This document shows, one piece after another, positions 27,578-35,791 of a DNA stretch of 64,000 nt. The stretch's first letter is position 1. Each line of letters opens with the position of its first letter. The notes beneath the pieces were generated by a model that saw only the letters and a program-made list of their open reading frames with translations, was not told the origin of the DNA and made no database searches. This DNA comes from Bacteroidales bacterium (GTDB taxonomy: Bacteria; Bacteroidota; Bacteroidia; Bacteroidales; UBA932). The translations under genes were made by a program, and so were the position numbers. Where the stretch lies: assembly GCA_017395045.1 (NCBI GenBank), contig JAFPWG010000015.1, positions 1 to 64,000 of the forward strand, in the 5' to 3' direction.

Positions 27578-29857
27578 TCATTCCTGACTGAACGAATAGG
27601 GCTTGTCTTCAGGAGCGGAACCTTGCTGCAGGGCAGGTTCCGCTCCCATGTTGAAGCGCAGCCGGGCGCCTTGGACCAGGTCGTCGTGCTCCAGATAATG
27701 ATGCGTCCAGTTCCTGCCGTTGAGCTTCATGGACCGCACGTAGAAGGCCTCGGCACTGTTTTCAGGGGCCTCGACGGTGAACTTCGTCCCGTCCGGCCGG
27801 GTCACGACCGCCTTCTTGAACAGCGGTGTTCCCAGGGCGTATTGGGTGCTGGCGGGGCAGACGGGATAGAAGCCCAGGGCGGAGAAGACGTACCAGGCCG
27901 ATGTCTGCCCGTTGTCCTCGTCGCCGCAGTAGCCGTCGGGCGTGGCGCGATACAGGCGGTCCATCGTCTCGCGGATGCGCCGCTGGCCCTTCCAGGGCTG
28001 GGAAGTCCAGTCGTACAGGTACAGCATGTGCTGGGCGGGCTGGTTGCCGTGGGCGTAATTGCCCATGTCGGCCACCTGCATCTCGGTGATTTCGTGGATG
28101 CGGAAGCCGTAGTAGCTGTCGTCATAAACGGGCGGGACCACGAATACGGAGTCCAGCATTTCCACGAAGGCTTCTTCGCAGCCCATCATGTCCTGGAGGC
28201 CTTCGATGTCGTGGAAAACGGACCACGTGTAGTGCCAGGCATTCCCCTCCGTGAAGGAACCGCCCCACTGGTAGGGACTGAAGGGTTCCTGGAAGGATCC
28301 GTCGGCTTTCCGGCCGCGCATGAGGAAGGATTCGTCGTCAAAGACGTTCCGCCAGTTGCCGGCCCGGGCGGTCCATTTGTCGATTTCCTCCTGCGGGCGG
28401 CCCAACGCCTTGGCGATTTGGAGGATGCACCAGTCGTCGTAGGCATACTCCAGCGTACGCGCAACGCTCTCATGGATGCCCACGTCACAAGGAATATAGC
28501 CTAGCGTGTTGTAGTACTCGTGACCCAACCGGCCGGAGGAACTGACGGTCGGATGGACGCTTTCCGTGCCCAGGACGATGCTGTCGTAGAGGAGTTTCAG
28601 GTCCTTGTCGTTCACGCCTTTGACGATGGCGTCGGCCACGACGGAGGCGGAGTTGTTCCCCACCATGCAGTTCCGGTGACCCGGAGACGCCCACTCGGGC
28701 AGGAGTCCGCTTTCGCGGGCGATGTTCGCCAGTCCGGCCTGGATCTCCGCATTGACATCGGGATACACGAGGTTCAACAGGGGGAACAGGGCGCGGAAGG
28801 TATCCCAGAAGCCGGTGTCGGTGTACAGGAATCCTTTCTCGACCTTTCCGTTGTACGGGCTGTAATGGATGGGGTTCCCGTCGGCGTCGATTTCATATAA
28901 CTTCCTGGGAAACAGCACGCTGCGGTACAGACAGGAATAGAAGGTCCGGTACTGGTCCACGGTGCCGCCCCCGATGGCGATCCGCCCCAGGACCTCGTTC
29001 CAGCGGGTCTTCGCCTGGGCGCAGACCTCCTCGAAGGTGGCACCTTCCACCTCGAGGAGGTTGCGGTTGGCCTGCTCCAGGGAGATGAAGGAAGAAGCCA
29101 CGCGGGCGTTGACCTGCTCGCCGCGCCGGGTCGCGAACTTCACGACGGCCATCGAGTGCTCACGGGGTCGGTCCTCGGGATACTCACAGGCATCCCCGTT
29201 GTAAATGTCGAAGGACTCGATATCCTTGTCGAAGACCACGGTAAACCAGTTCTTGAAGTCACCTTCGACGCCTCCGTGGTTGTTGGTGCAGTAGCCGATG
29301 ACCGTCCGTCGGTCATTCATGACCTTCACGTAGGAACCGCCGTCATACGCGTCGATGACCACACCGGAAGTCTCGCTGTCCGGGAAGGTGAAGCGCAGGA
29401 TGGCCGCCCGTTCGGTGGGGGTGATTTCGGCGAGGATGTCGTGATCGGCCAGGTAAACGCAGTAGTAATGGGGCTTCGCGGTCTCGCTCTGATGCGAAAA
29501 GACGCTGGCGCGCTCTTCTTCGCCGGGTTTGGAAATGTCCCGGACCGGCATCAGCGAGAAGGCACCGTAGTCGTTGATCCAGGGTGAAGGCTGGTGTGTC
29601 TGCTTGAACCCCCGGATCGTGTGGGCGCCGTAGGTATAGGCCCATCCGTCCCCGTTCCTGCCCGTCTGCGGCGTCCAGAAGTTCATGCCCCAGGGAAGGG
29701 CGGTCGCCGGATAGGTATTGCCCGTGGACAGGGTGAAATCGGACTGGGTGCCCACCAGGGTGGAGACATAGTCGACAGGGTCGGTGATGAGTCCCTCGTG
29801 GCCTTGATTTGTGCATGCGGCTACCAGGAAGACAGTGATTATCAGTAACTTTTTCAT
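27578..29857 (-). CDS. GH92-family enzyme with Gln in place of the catalytic acid Glu
   Basis: 759 residues, lipoprotein (lipobox VAACTN). The GH92 fold is clear from [41 protein letters not shown]-like and [20 protein letters not shown]. The motif normally written GNEPxHH reads [10 protein letters not shown] here, so residue 606 is Gln. The codon is CAG on the minus strand, at 28040-28042. GH92 members that remove mannose linked through phosphate are reported to use Gln at this position. A phospho-mannoside uncapping role is therefore possible. It overlaps the upstream GH125 gene by 4 bp (translational coupling). Confidence 0.88.
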   Translation of the reverse strand: MKKLLIITVFLVAACTNQGHEGLITDPVDYVSTLVGTQSDFTLSTGNTYPATALPWGMNFWTPQTGRNGDGWAYTYGAHTIRGFKQTHQPSPWINDYGAFSLMPVRDISKPGEEERASVFSHQSETAKPHYYCVYLADHDILAEITPTERAAILRFTFPDSETSGVVIDAYDGGSYVKVMNDRRTVIGYCTNNHGGVEGDFKNWFTVVFDKDIESFDIYNGDACEYPEDRPREHSMAVVKFATRRGEQVNARVASSFISLEQANRNLLEVEGATFEEVCAQAKTRWNEVLGRIAIGGGTVDQYRTFYSCLYRSVLFPRKLYEIDADGNPIHYSPYNGKVEKGFLYTDTGFWDTFRALFPLLNLVYPDVNAEIQAGLANIARESGLLPEWASPGHRNCMVGNNSASVVADAIVKGVNDKDLKLLYDSIVLGTESVHPTVSSSGRLGHEYYNTLGYIPCDVGIHESVARTLEYAYDDWCILQIAKALGRPQEEIDKWTARAGNWRNVFDDESFLMRGRKADGSFQEPFSPYQWGGSFTEGNAWHYTWSVFHDIEGLQDMMGCEEAFVEMLDSVFVVPPVYDDSYYGFRIHEITEMQVADMGNYAHGNQPAQHMLYLYDWTSQPWKGQRRIRETMDRLYRATPDGYCGDEDNGQTSAWYVFSALGFYPVCPASTQYALGTPLFKKAVVTRPDGTKFTVEAPENSAEAFYVRSMKLNGRNWTHHYLEHDDLVQGARLRFNMGAEPALQQGSAPEDKPYSFSQE

Positions 29858-31281
29858 TCGGGCAGGCTGTTGAGGAGTTCGAGTTTCCCGTCGTTCACGA
29901 GTTTGACGATCAGTTCGCCGAAGAGGGTGTTCGCCCAGGCGAACCAGGGGCGGGTGAAGTTATTGGCATCGTCCTTATGGAAGGACTCATGCATGAAGCC
30001 GGTGCCGCCGTCGGTGTTGATCAGTTGGTAGATGCATCCGAGGATTTCTCCGTCGCTCTCCGCCGTGAAGGCTTTCATCATGATGGACATGGGCCAGACG
30101 TAATCCGTGCCTATGTGCGGTCCGCCGATCCCCTGTCCGGCCTTTCCGTCCCAGAAATAAGGGTTACTTTTACTCCAGACCATCCGGCGGGTGTTCCGGT
30201 AGATGGGGTCGTCGAGCATCGCCGGGTCCAGATAGCCCAGAGAAAGGAGGGAGGGGACATTGGCATCGTCCATGACTTGATAGGAGCCGAAGCCGTCCAC
30301 TTCATACGCGTAGAACGGGCCGGAGCACTGGACCTGGGTGATGGCATACTGATGCAGGGCCTGGTCCACTTCCTCGGCGAGGCGGGTGCATTCTTCGGCG
30401 AGTTCCGTTTCGTCATTGACAGTCGCCAGAATCTCTGCCATCTTCCGTAACGTCATGACGGCCATGAAGTTGGAGGGGATGAGGAACTCGAAGGTGGTGG
30501 CATCGTCGGACGGGCGGAACGCCGATGCGATGAGGCCGACGGGATTCACCGGATTGCCACGGCCGTTCACGCACTTGGTGTCCAATTGACGGTCGGTCAC
30601 GCGCAAGAACGTGTAACTGCCGTGACCTTCCTTCCGCTGCTGTTCTTTGAATGTGGCAAGGATGGTTTTCGCCACCTGCAGCCAGCGTTCGCCGAAGACG
30701 GAGGTATCACCGGTTTTCTTCCAGTAAGCATATGCGAGCCGCACGGGGTAGCAGTGCGAGTCAATCTCCCATTTACGCTCCCATACATACGGGCCGGGCT
30801 GGGGACGGTCGCTCTTGTTGGCCGGGCCGATGGGTTCCACGTTGAAAGCATTGGCGTACGGGTCGATGAGGATGCATTTGAACTGGCGGTTGATGACGCC
30901 TGCAATCATCTTGCGGAGGCTTTCGTCCTTATCGGCATAATCCACGTAGGGCCAGACCTGGGCGCCGGAATCGCGCAGCCACATCGCCGGGATGTCGCCG
31001 GTATAGACATAGGTGTCGGGCTGGCCGTCTTCGTCCTCAGAGTAATGGACGGTGGTGTCCAGGGTATTCGGGAAGCATTTCCGGAACATCTCCGCGAGCT
31101 TGGGATGGGTGATCTTCGCCGCGATGGCCTCCGTCACGGAGTCGATGGCCGGGGAGACGAAAGTGCGTTCCTCCACGGGAGGACGGTCGGTGTACAGTTC
31201 CAGGGCTTTTTCCTGCTGCGGCTTGGGCGCGCAGGCGGCCAGCGCGAGGAAGGACAGGATCAGTGCTTTCGGTGGTCTCAT
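29854..31281 (-). CDS. GH125 exo-alpha-1,6-mannosidase, lipoprotein
   Basis: 475 residues. Lipobox LAACAP. The family (formerly DUF1237) hydrolyses alpha-1,6-linked mannose. Signature segments are TYVYTGDIPAMWLRDSGAQV, INRQFKCILIDPYANAFN, WERKWEIDSHCYPVRLAY, FLIPSNFMAVM and GIGGPHIGTDYVWPMS. It removes the 1,6 branch of high-mannose glycans that GH92 alpha-1,2/1,3 enzymes leave. Its stop overlaps the following GH92 start, and it begins 13 bp after the stop of an uncharacterised gene, so the three probably form one transcript. Confidence 0.92.
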   Translation of the reverse strand: MRPPKALILSFLALAACAPKPQQEKALELYTDRPPVEERTFVSPAIDSVTEAIAAKITHPKLAEMFRKCFPNTLDTTVHYSEDEDGQPDTYVYTGDIPAMWLRDSGAQVWPYVDYADKDESLRKMIAGVINRQFKCILIDPYANAFNVEPIGPANKSDRPQPGPYVWERKWEIDSHCYPVRLAYAYWKKTGDTSVFGERWLQVAKTILATFKEQQRKEGHGSYTFLRVTDRQLDTKCVNGRGNPVNPVGLIASAFRPSDDATTFEFLIPSNFMAVMTLRKMAEILATVNDETELAEECTRLAEEVDQALHQYAITQVQCSGPFYAYEVDGFGSYQVMDDANVPSLLSLGYLDPAMLDDPIYRNTRRMVWSKSNPYFWDGKAGQGIGGPHIGTDYVWPMSIMMKAFTAESDGEILGCIYQLINTDGGTGFMHESFHKDDANNFTRPWFAWANTLFGELIVKLVNDGKLELLNSLPE

Positions 31282-31294
31282 ATCGTTTGTCGTA

Positions 31295-31873
31295 TCATTC
31301 CCATTCGACCCGGGTCCGGTCCAGTCGGATGCGTTTCGGCATCCCGGCCTTCCCGGTGAGGGTGTAGGCGTGCAGTTTTTCCGGCGGAAAGTACTTCGAG
31401 AGGGCCGCCGCCAGGTTCGCGGCCTTCTCGTGGATGGAATTGTCGCGCGGAGCGACGAGGCGGTCGATGCTCGCTTCGATGTCCGGTCCGCTGGGCCGCC
31501 GGGTAATGCCCCGGTACAGGTCCAGGAGCTCGTTCCGATAGTCCTTGAGGTCTCCGAACCGGATGCCCTCCGGATGGCGGAGGAAGAGCAGGAACACCGT
31601 CTTCACGAGTGGCCGGAGGCGGATTTCCGTGTCGAAGCGGTCCGGAAGGAGGATTCGGTAGTCCTTCGTGACGCGGATCCTTTCCCCGTCGTCCATCCCT
31701 TCGAGTACGTCGATTTCGGCAAGCCGTTTCCGGATCAGCCCCAGGGCTTCCAGCAGGGCGGCCGCGTCCATCTCGTCCACCTTTTCCGCCAGATAATCCA
31801 CGGCCGGGTCCTCAAGGACCCCGCCTTCCAGGCAATGCCGGAGCCAGAGATGTGCCTCCATGCCAATCATCAT
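31295..31873 (-). CDS. Uncharacterised protein upstream of GH125
   Basis: About 192 residues, soluble, with no signal peptide or membrane segment. I do not recognise a named domain. Visible features are a helical N-terminal half (DYLAEKVDEMDAAALLEAL, IRKRLAEIDVLEG), a basic strand-like stretch (RVTKDYRILLPDR) and an FLLFLRHPEGIRFGDLKDYR core. Several ATGs occur: 31897, 31873, 31870 and 31861. A -7-like TATATTCG sits at 31875-31882, so the start should be 31873 or later and the transcript may have almost no leader. It precedes GH125 by 13 bp and diverges from an RNA ligase gene. A regulatory or RNA-related role is possible, but nothing in the sequence proves it. Confidence 0.6.
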   Translation of the reverse strand: MMIGMEAHLWLRHCLEGGVLEDPAVDYLAEKVDEMDAAALLEALGLIRKRLAEIDVLEGMDDGERIRVTKDYRILLPDRFDTEIRLRPLVKTVFLLFLRHPEGIRFGDLKDYRNELLDLYRGITRRPSGPDIEASIDRLVAPRDNSIHEKAANLAAALSKYFPPEKLHAYTLTGKAGMPKRIRLDRTRVEWE

Positions 31874-31874
31874 A

Positions 31875-31989
31875 CGAATATACGCATTTTTCGCCACCCA
31901 GCCTTAAATAGTCTGCAAGCCTTGCGAGAAATCCGACATTGCAAGCCTTGCAATCATACCGTCCTTTCCTCTTGCGTTCCCGAACTTTG
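31875..31989. promoter_or_regulatory. Divergent promoter region with paired palindromic sites
   Basis: Between the minus-strand unknown gene and the plus-strand RNA ligase there are two copies of TGCAAGCCTTGC (31913-31924 and 31940-31951), 27 bp apart. Each is palindromic except at its centre. A minus-strand -7 box TATATTCG lies at 31875-31882 and a plus-strand GAACTTTG at 31982-31989. The two sites sit where a regulator could control both directions. Confidence 0.45.
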
Positions 31990-32008
31990 CGGAAACGAAA
32001 AAACGACC

Positions 32009-32737
32009 ATGTTACAATTCAAACCTTATCCTTCCATCGGGAGCCATACGGACACGGGATGGATGGCTCTTGTCCGGGCGGCCGAGCCGGCCGAAACGCT
32101 TTTCGCCGTGCAGGAGAAAGTGGACGGGGCGAACGTCTCCTTCCTCTGTGACGATCTGGAGGTCCGGATGGCCCGGCGGACGGCCATCCTGGATCCGCTG
32201 GAACCTTTCTTCGGCTTTCAGCAGGTCCTCGAGCGTTACTCGGGGCACGTCTATCATATCTACAACCGGCTGCGGCTGTCTTATCCGGAAATGACCTCCA
32301 TCGCGGTCTATGGGGAACTGTTCGGAGGGCATTACCCGCATCCGGGCGTCGCGCCGGAACCGCAGGACTGGCCCGTGCAAAAGGGCATCTGGTATATCCC
32401 CGGGCACGATTTCTATGCCTTCGATATCTATGTCTTCACGAAGGACGGTGGCTTTTTTCTGCCTGTTCGGGAGGCGATCGACCTGTTTGCAGCCGCCGGA
32501 TTCCATTATGCGCACAACCTCTTTACCGGCACGTTGGATGAATGTCTGGCTTACCCTTGCGATTTCCCGACCACGATCCCTCCGGAATATGGTCTTCCTT
32601 CCCTGGAGAACAACCTGTGCGAGGGCATCGTTATCAAGCCGTTGCGCCCCCTCGTCCTCCCGGATGGCTCCCGCATTGCGGTGAAGGTCAAAAACCCTGC
32701 ATTTTTATCAGGGAACAATAAAAGTTGCAATATCTGA
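32009..32737 (+). CDS. Rnl2-type RNA ligase, catalytic domain only
   Basis: 242 residues. The nucleotidyltransferase core is complete: motif I EKVDGANVSF with the adenylated Lys 37, a GELFGGHYPHP segment, motif IV EGIVIKPL and motif V VKVKNPAF (Lys 226, Lys 228). T4 Rnl2 has motif V at almost the same residue numbers but continues for about 100 more residues. Here the chain ends ten residues later (SGNNKSCNI), just where composition turns AT-rich and a toxin-antitoxin pair begins. The C-terminal domain needed for nick recognition in Rnl2 is therefore missing. Start 32009 follows a promoter-like box. The frame is open far upstream but lacks any coding look there. Confidence 0.82.
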   Translation: MLQFKPYPSIGSHTDTGWMALVRAAEPAETLFAVQEKVDGANVSFLCDDLEVRMARRTAILDPLEPFFGFQQVLERYSGHVYHIYNRLRLSYPEMTSIAVYGELFGGHYPHPGVAPEPQDWPVQKGIWYIPGHDFYAFDIYVFTKDGGFFLPVREAIDLFAAAGFHYAHNLFTGTLDECLAYPCDFPTTIPPEYGLPSLENNLCEGIVIKPLRPLVLPDGSRIAVKVKNPAFLSGNNKSCNI

Positions 32738-32755
32738 TAACTTTTGTTACATTTG
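32724..32755 (+). promoter_or_regulatory. Promoter for the toxin-antitoxin pair
   Basis: The -33 element GTTG (32724-32727), a 20-bp spacer and the exact -7 box TACATTTG (32748-32755) match the Bacteroidota consensus. The toxin ATG is at 32758, only 2 bp downstream, so transcription would start at or next to the start codon, giving a leaderless or nearly leaderless mRNA. The promoter overlaps the end of the RNA ligase gene. Confidence 0.55.
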
Positions 32756-32757
32756 CC

Positions 32758-33093
32758 ATGGCAGACAGAAGGATTGTGACATTCGGCGGCTATTTCGAAG
32801 CGTTCATTGCTACATTGCCGGAGCGGGTAATTCAAAAGATTGATTATGGATTGGTCCTGCTGAAAACCATGGATCGTTTACCCGCCAAACATATGAAGTA
32901 TATTGAAGACGGGATCTTCGAGTTGAGGACGGAGTTTGAAGGGAATATTTACCGGACCTTCTTCATCTTTGAAGGAAATCAAATTGTCGTACTATTCAAT
33001 GGATTCCAGAAGAAGGGGCAGCGGACACCGAAAAAAGAGATAGAAAAGGCTAAACGGATCAAGAGGGAATATGATGGAAGAACACGTCAATAA
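32758..33093 (+). CDS. higB: HigB-like toxin (RelE superfamily, phage Gp49-like)
   Basis: 111 residues, the usual toxin length. The pattern fits Gp49-like HigB toxins: ADRRIVTFGGYFEAFIATLP, LKTMDRLPAKHMKYIEDGIF, ELRTEFEGNIYRTFFIFEGN, IVVLFNGFQKKGQRTPKKEI and a basic C-terminus. Such toxins cleave mRNA on the ribosome. The toxin-first order followed by an overlapping antitoxin is characteristic of HigBA. Codon use is more AT-rich than in surrounding genes, which suggests transfer. The 11 residues open upstream of ATG 32758 are not needed. Confidence 0.88.
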   Translation: MADRRIVTFGGYFEAFIATLPERVIQKIDYGLVLLKTMDRLPAKHMKYIEDGIFELRTEFEGNIYRTFFIFEGNQIVVLFNGFQKKGQRTPKKEIEKAKRIKREYDGRTRQ

Positions 33094-33388
33094 CGATAAG
33101 CTGCGCAGTTATGATGCTGTGCTGGATGCGAAATATGGCCATCCGGGTTCGCCGGAACGGATCCGGTTTGAAGAAGAAGCCTATTCATTCTATTTCGGAC
33201 AGGCACTCAGGGATACCCGGAAAGAGGCCAAGGTTACGCAACTGGAATTGGCCCGTAGAGTAGGGACCTCCAAAAGCTACATTTCCAAGGTGGAACACGG
33301 TAACATACTCCCGAGCATCGGGGCCTACTGCAGGCTGCTGAATGCACTCGGAAGAGATATCGAGATTGTCAAATTCTCCAGAACTTGA
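33071..33388 (+). CDS. higA: HigA-like antitoxin, XRE-family helix-turn-helix
   Basis: 105 residues. A helix-turn-helix of the XRE type lies at about 55-100 (TQLELARRVGTSKSYISKVE, HGNILPSIGAYCRLLNALG). The N-terminal part probably binds the toxin. The start (ATG 33071 or 33074) lies inside the toxin gene, an overlap of about 20 bp, indicating translational coupling. It should neutralise HigB and repress the promoter at 32724-32755. Its stop abuts the convergent GH92 stop with no spacer. Confidence 0.9.
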   Translation: MMEEHVNNDKLRSYDAVLDAKYGHPGSPERIRFEEEAYSFYFGQALRDTRKEAKVTQLELARRVGTSKSYISKVEHGNILPSIGAYCRLLNALGRDIEIVKFSRT

Positions 33389-35689
33389 TTACTGCCACTT
33401 GATGATTCCGGCGTTCATGAGGGCATCGTGGGAGATCCGGTAGCTGGAGACCTTGCGGTTGCCGAGGCGGGCTGTGGTACCCTTTGCCGGCCTGGACTTG
33501 GCCGCTTTCGTCACCGTCAGGGCCTTTCCGCCGGGCAGGTCGATGTCCACGCGGTCGAAGACCGGCAGCGTGAGCGTGTAGGACGGATCGCCCGGGCAGT
33601 CGGGGTAGAAGCCCATCATCGAGAACACGGCCCAAGCCGACATCGTACCGGTGTCGTCGTTGCCGGGGATGCCGTTCGGGGCGTTGTGGTAGTGCTTGGC
33701 CAGAAGGTCGTGCACCGTGCTCCAGGTACGCCACTGCTCGCCTTTCACGCGGCTGTACAGGTACGGATAAGCGATGTCCGGCTCGTTGGCGGGGTCGTAC
33801 AGGCCTTCGTTGAATACCTTGTTCAGAGCCTTCACAAAGGCTTTGGAGCCGCCCGTGAGCTGGATAAGGCCGTCCACGTCGTGAGGTACATAGAACGTGT
33901 AGTTCCAGGCGCTTCCTTCGTGGAAGCCCGGCACGGGCTCGAAGTTCTCGCCCTGGCGCGGGTTGAAAGGCGTGAGGAAGGTACCATCCTTCTGACGGGG
34001 TCGCAGGCAGCCAAATTCGGGGGACCAATATTGCTTGTAGCCCAGAGAACGCTGGCGGTACTTGTCGGCATCGTCGGGATGACCAAGGACTGTCGCCAGG
34101 CGGGCGAGGGCGGCATCGGCCATATAGTATTCCAGAGCGTGGGACACGGAATTGTCCCCCGAAAAGTCCTGGGCGAACCAGCCCAGCGGGATATACCCCC
34201 GCTGGATGTACGGATCGATGTCCGGCCGCATCCGGTTCTGCCCGCCCGGAGTGTCTGCGCTCTTGAGAAAGGCCTCGTAAGCGGTCCGTATGTCAAAGTC
34301 AGTCAGCCCTTTCAGGTACGTGTCCGCGATTACCGGGATGGCCGGGTCGCCTTCCATCGTAAAGGTCTCTCGCCCGTACAGTTCCCATTTGGGCATCCAG
34401 CCCCACTCCCGGTACATGGACACCATGGACCGCACCATGTCGATCTGCTTTTCGGGATAGACGAGAGTCAGGAGCTGGTGCAGGTTCCGGCAGGTGTCCC
34501 AGAGGGAGAAGACCGTATAGCGGTGCTGGCCTTCGGGGACGCGGCCTACTCCGCGTGCGCGCATCTTCAGCTGCGCCTGCCCGTTGCGGCCGGTCGCAAT
34601 CCTGTTACTGTTCACGGCGGCCGGATTTCCGAACTCCATCAGGGGATACTCCCCGTTCACGTCGTCCAGGATATTGGGATGGATGAGGGTATGGTACAGG
34701 GCCGTGTAGAAGACGGTTTTCTGCTCCTCGGTGCCGCCGGTCACCCGGATACGGCCCAGCTGCTCCTGCCAGGAACGCTGTGCCGCAGCGGCGACCTTGT
34801 CAAATTCGAACCCTGCCTGCTCCGCCTCCAGGTTCATCCGGGCATTGTCGATGCTCACGAAAGATACGCCCACCTGTACGAGGACCTGTTCGCCTTCGGC
34901 CAGGTTCTCGAAGCGGAACCAATAGCCGATGTCGTCGCCGGACAGATCCCGGGAATAAGCCTCGTACAGCTTGTATCGGCCTGCATCGGCGTCCCAGGCG
35001 GCCTCGGCCGACATAGGACGCTGCTTCTTCCAGTAGCCGCTGCGGTCGGGAGCCTTGCTGACGCGCAGGACGAAGTACATCGGGAACACGGCGTTCCGGT
35101 TGTAGCAGAACGTGCCCATCAGTTTGGATCCCTCGATTTCCGTGTAGGAAACGCGGCGTACGGTGGCCCCGGACTCGTTGGTCAGGCCCTCTCCCAGATT
35201 CACGAGGATATTTCCCGCACCGCCCGGGAAGGTGTAGCGCTCCAGCGAGGTCCGGGTGGTGGCGGTAGCCTCCGTCAGGATGCCGCTTGCCAGCCGGTTG
35301 GAATAGTAGCCGGGATGTGCCTGTTCCTCCTCATACTCAACACCATACGCATGATAATCGACCTCCAGCGGGCCCGCCGTGGGCATCGTCAGGACAGATC
35401 CCAGTTCCGGGCAGCCCACCCCGGACAGGTTCACGTGGGCGTAGCCGGTGAAATAGCTGTTCTCTTCCACGTACGGCGTGGACCACCAGCGGCTGTCCTT
35501 GTCCCACGTGTTCAGGCTGGAGCCCATCACGTTGAAGGGACTGACGCTCATCAGCCCGTTCGGCGTCACGGCGCCCGGGTTGCAGGCCCCGAAGTTCGTC
35601 GTGCCGATGAACGGGTTCACGTATTCGGTCTGGGCGGAAAGGGATAGAGCCAGGAGCGCCGCGCTCACGAAGGTCAGGAGTCTACGCAT
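33389..35689 (-). CDS. GH92 alpha-mannosidase, periplasmic
   Basis: 766 residues with a classical signal peptide (MRRLLTF...SLSAQ) and no lipobox, unlike the other two GH92 genes here. Family motifs are YVNPFIGTTNFGACNPGAVT, GYAHVNLSGVGCPELG, FSLWDTCRNLHQLLTLVYPE, ANEPDIAYPYLY with catalytic-acid Glu near residue 636, and GNDDTGTMSAWAVFSMMGFY. Start 35689 was chosen over 35710 because a TATTTTTG promoter box lies at 35712-35719, right before the upstream ATG. It has its own promoter after the SusCD-operon terminator. It is probably an exo-alpha-mannosidase with a linkage different from its paralogues. Confidence 0.9.
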   Translation of the reverse strand: MRRLLTFVSAALLALSLSAQTEYVNPFIGTTNFGACNPGAVTPNGLMSVSPFNVMGSSLNTWDKDSRWWSTPYVEENSYFTGYAHVNLSGVGCPELGSVLTMPTAGPLEVDYHAYGVEYEEEQAHPGYYSNRLASGILTEATATTRTSLERYTFPGGAGNILVNLGEGLTNESGATVRRVSYTEIEGSKLMGTFCYNRNAVFPMYFVLRVSKAPDRSGYWKKQRPMSAEAAWDADAGRYKLYEAYSRDLSGDDIGYWFRFENLAEGEQVLVQVGVSFVSIDNARMNLEAEQAGFEFDKVAAAAQRSWQEQLGRIRVTGGTEEQKTVFYTALYHTLIHPNILDDVNGEYPLMEFGNPAAVNSNRIATGRNGQAQLKMRARGVGRVPEGQHRYTVFSLWDTCRNLHQLLTLVYPEKQIDMVRSMVSMYREWGWMPKWELYGRETFTMEGDPAIPVIADTYLKGLTDFDIRTAYEAFLKSADTPGGQNRMRPDIDPYIQRGYIPLGWFAQDFSGDNSVSHALEYYMADAALARLATVLGHPDDADKYRQRSLGYKQYWSPEFGCLRPRQKDGTFLTPFNPRQGENFEPVPGFHEGSAWNYTFYVPHDVDGLIQLTGGSKAFVKALNKVFNEGLYDPANEPDIAYPYLYSRVKGEQWRTWSTVHDLLAKHYHNAPNGIPGNDDTGTMSAWAVFSMMGFYPDCPGDPSYTLTLPVFDRVDIDLPGGKALTVTKAAKSRPAKGTTARLGNRKVSSYRISHDALMNAGIIKWQ

Positions 35690-35711
35690 GGAGTCTAGTG
35701 TTATCATCATT

Positions 35712-35719
35712 CAAAAATA
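35712..35719 (-). promoter_or_regulatory. -7 box for GH92 gene
   Basis: The minus strand reads TATTTTTG, an exact TAnnTTTG match, 22 nt before the proposed ATG at 35689. Confidence 0.55.
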
Positions 35720-35742
35720 CGAAAAACCCGGATAATAACAAA

Positions 35743-35768
35743 GCAGGAAGCCCCGGAGGGCCTCCTGC
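35743..35768 (-). terminator. Putative terminator of the SusCD operon
   Basis: Ten-base arms (35743-35752 and 35759-35768) pair at nine positions around a 6-nt loop. On the minus strand the hairpin is followed by TTTGTTATT, a weak T-rich tail. It lies 23 bp after the stop of the LamG lipoprotein and before the next promoter. Confidence 0.55.
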
Positions 35769-35791
35769 CTTGAAAGAATGGTCTTTAGAAG

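Noticed and set aside
31052..32008. 319-codon N-terminal extension of the RNA ligase frame
   Set aside because: It runs antisense through GH125 and the unknown gene, has no coding character, and a promoter-like box and a family-like N-terminus occur at 32009.
31295..33388. Prophage or integrative element carrying the RNA ligase and HigBA
   Set aside because: There is no integrase, phage structural gene, tRNA target or direct-repeat boundary. The evidence supports only a small inserted module.
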